Origin: Ilyonectria destructans
Lineage: Eukaryota; Ascomycota; Sordariomycetes; Hypocreales; Nectriaceae
Assembly (NCBI GenBank): GCA_020740775.1
Contig: JAHEWK010000007.1
Coordinates: 2,604,001 to 2,668,000 of the forward strand
Length of the DNA stretch: 64,000 bases
Direction of reading: 5' to 3'
The translations under genes and the position numbers were made by a program. The notes under the pieces were generated by a model, which saw only the letters and a list, made by a program, of their open reading frames with translations, searched no databases and was not told where the DNA came from. Shown one piece after another: positions 62,186-64,000 of this stretch. The number at the start of each line of letters is the position of its first letter. Positions within the stretch are counted from its first letter, which is position 1.

Positions 62186-63777
62186 ATGTCTTCACAGGCC
62201 GAGTCTTGCCTTCGCGTTGTCATTGTTGGGTAAGTGCTCTTAATCGATAACAAGGAACTGGTCGCTAACTTTACTCAAGCGCGGGTGAGTTATTATTCAC
62301 TCATATCGGGCGTTAGACATACCAACAAACTGGAACAGGAATTGGAGGTGTTGCAGCCGCAGTGGCATTAGGGCGATGCGGACACCAAGTAGTGATACTG
62401 GAAAATGCCCCAGAGGTAACATATCCGAATCAAATTAGAGGAGTTTTTTTTGACAATTGTGAAGTTGCTTGAAATTGGGGCGGGCATTCAGGTCGCTCCC
62501 AACATGCTGCGGCTATTGGACAGTAAGTGGCTCACAGATCATGTAGCGCAAACAGAGCTGACCTATTTAGGATGGGGAATTGGTGACGAAATACGCGCGA
62601 AAGGTGTCAAAACACAACGCGTCAAGGTTTTGAGGTGGCAAAATGGCAAGGTTCTATCTGACAAGGTCATAGACGGCAGCCATGGGGAGCAATGGGTTAT
62701 CCATCGCGCAGACCTGCACAATGCGCTCATCGCAAAAGCACAATCTCTTGAGGGCGTGACCATGCGATTGAACAGCGCCGTCGTGGATGTCAACTTCCGT
62801 GACGCATCCGTTCAACTAAGTACTGGAGAGTGGGTATATGGAGATGTGGTGTTGGCAGCAGATGGAATCAAGTCTGCAATTCGCAAACTGCTCCTCGACG
62901 ACGATTCTGACATTGCGATTCCAACCGGCGATGCTGTTTTCAGACTCATTCTTCCTCGGGATCTTATGGCTCACGATCCAGAGCTTCTGAAATGCATCAC
63001 AGATGCCACAGTGCGACGCTGGGTAGGACCAGGTGGGCATGTTGTGGCATATCCCGTACGGAATCATCAGGTCTACAATATCGCCATGGCACATCCAGAT
63101 AGAGGAGGTCTCGAAGAATCGTGGACAACCCGGGGGTCCAAGGAGATGCTTCTAAAGGAATATGAAGGCTGGGATCCACTCTTGGTCAAGATGCTGACTC
63201 TCGTCCCCGATGAAGAGGTTATGGAGTGGAAGCTCTGCTCTCATCCGCCGTTGAAGACTTGGACAAGAGGCTCATGTGCTCTTCTTGGCGATGCTTGCCA
63301 TCCAATGCTGTTTGTCACACCTCCCTATTCTCGAGATTACTCTATTCTAACATAATGCCAGGCCATACGTAGCACAAGGTGCAGCGCAAGCAGTCGAAGA
63401 TGCCGCCGCACTTGGCGTAATCCTTTCTAACGTCAAATCCAAACTGGAAATCCCCACCGCGTTGGAATTTTATCAACGGACTCGAAAATTGAGGGCAGAG
63501 ACGGTGCAGAATTTCGGGACGGAGACGAGGGCATCTCTTCATCTGGCAGATGGACCAGAGCAAATTGCCCGGGACACGCTGTTTGCTACACGCTCCAATC
63601 CGGACCGCTGGAATGATGCTGCGAGTCAACGGTATTTATGGAGCTTTGATGCTGAGCGAGAAGCCCAAGGCTCTGCATACGGTACGAGACCATCTGTGTT
63701 CAAACGGCTGTTGCTTTTGGCTAACTGATATAGCAGTCCGGGAAGACAGGGGTAGCATTGTAGGTCCTCGGCTTTAG
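62186..63777 (+). CDS. FAD-dependent aromatic monooxygenase (salicylate hydroxylase-like)
   Basis: Class A flavoprotein hydroxylase (PF01494 type) that hydroxylates an aromatic ring with NAD(P)H and O2. Exons 62186-62229, 62280-62284, 62339-62415, 62465-63309, 63362-63681 and 63734-63777 give 444 codons, as in salicylate hydroxylases. The five-base exon 2 (CGCGG) is needed to rebuild the Rossmann motif VVIVGAGIGGVAAAVALGRC. Further motifs: LEIGAGIQVAPN, HRADLHNAL, VVLAADGIKSAIR (DG motif), GDACHPMLPYVAQGAAQAVE (second FAD motif GD). It ends GPRL, a weak PTS1-like signal. It is divergent from the VAO gene. It may hydroxylate a vanillate- or hydroxybenzoate-type acid, possibly with decarboxylation (inference). 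Confidence 0.92.
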
Positions 63778-63844
63778 TTGGAGTGCCCAGTATCTACGGT
63801 TAGGTCTCATAAGTAAAGCAGCATATCAAAAAGTTATACTTTGT

Positions 63845-64000
63845 TCAATCCATAGGCATATTCCACATTCTCTCAGAAATTCTTGCCCGGATGGTTTGCC
63901 GTTGCGGGGCCAATGTTAATGCTGCTGCAAAGAAAGTCCAGCGTGCCGAGTCGGACCATTCATGCCTCGGCCCCGTCGGCAAATGTGTCGGTAGTGTTCC
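63845..64000 (-). CDS. Possible 3' end of a further gene (partial)
   Basis: The minus strand is open to the window edge and reads PTGPRHEWSDSARWTFFAAA then LTLAPQRQTIRARISERMWN before a stop at 63845. The reading looks protein-like, but I recognise no family. It is cut by the window edge. Confidence 0.3.
   Translation of the reverse strand, partial: GTLPTHLPTGPRHEWSDSARWTFFAAALTLAPQRQTIRARISERMWNMPMD

Overview
This window is nuclear DNA of a filamentous ascomycete (Pezizomycotina, Eurotiales-like). Genes carry many 45-110 bp GT-AG introns. Transposons show strong C:G to T:A decay of the repeat-induced point mutation (RIP) type. The enzyme set (LacA-type GH35, Zn2Cys6 regulators, a vanillyl-alcohol-oxidase homologue) also fits. 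For nine spliced genes I assembled the exons by hand, and every summed coding length is a multiple of three.

Layout. About 1-2.9 kb is gene-poor. About 2.9-14.7 kb is a very AT-rich, RIP-decayed transposon nest: a Ty3/gypsy element (gag, protease linker and RT still readable), three copies of a 552-554 bp LTR, and a full-length Ty1/copia element with a perfect 5 bp target duplication inserted in one of them. Part of the gypsy element appears inverted between two inverted LTR copies. 15-20 kb holds one small SRPBCC-like gene and copia debris. 20-28 kb has an intact secreted beta-galactosidase (lacA type), a regulator fragment, and a GH3 beta-glucosidase pseudogene cut by a solo LTR. 29.8-37.7 kb is a mixed region: an ankyrin pseudogene, an intact membrane dipeptidase, a Tc1/mariner element with perfect TIRs, a dead S9 peptidase, and a dead hydantoinase/DUF917 gene.

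From about 37.8 kb to the end lies the most interesting part, a probable aromatic-catabolism gene cluster. It contains a Zn2Cys6 activator, an aldehyde dehydrogenase, a homogentisate-1,2-dioxygenase homologue, a two-finger C2H2 regulator, a broken thiolase and a broken maleylacetate-reductase/Fe-ADH on a shared divergent promoter, a cytochrome P450, an intact thiolase, a zinc alcohol dehydrogenase, a vanillyl-alcohol-oxidase-type flavoenzyme, and a salicylate-hydroxylase-type FAD monooxygenase. Nearly every promoter here carries GTGGGG/CCCCAC, often as CCCCACAT. I found that octamer eight times and only in these promoters. The zinc-finger recognition code applied to the cluster's own C2H2 protein predicts 5'-GTGGGG-3', so the cluster may encode its own regulon. 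CreA sites (SYGGRG) are the main alternative.

Working model (inference): a side-chain phenol (eugenol, vanillyl alcohol or a 4-alkylphenol) is oxidised by the VAO homologue, ADH and ALDH, shortened with thiolase, hydroxylated by the FAD monooxygenase and P450, and its ring is opened by the HGD-like dioxygenase. The VAO, FAD monooxygenase and ALDH end in PKL, PRL and PHL, and the thiolase has a PTS2-like N-terminus, which suggests a peroxisomal location. The dead thiolase and Fe-ADH would leave part of the lower pathway to genes elsewhere.
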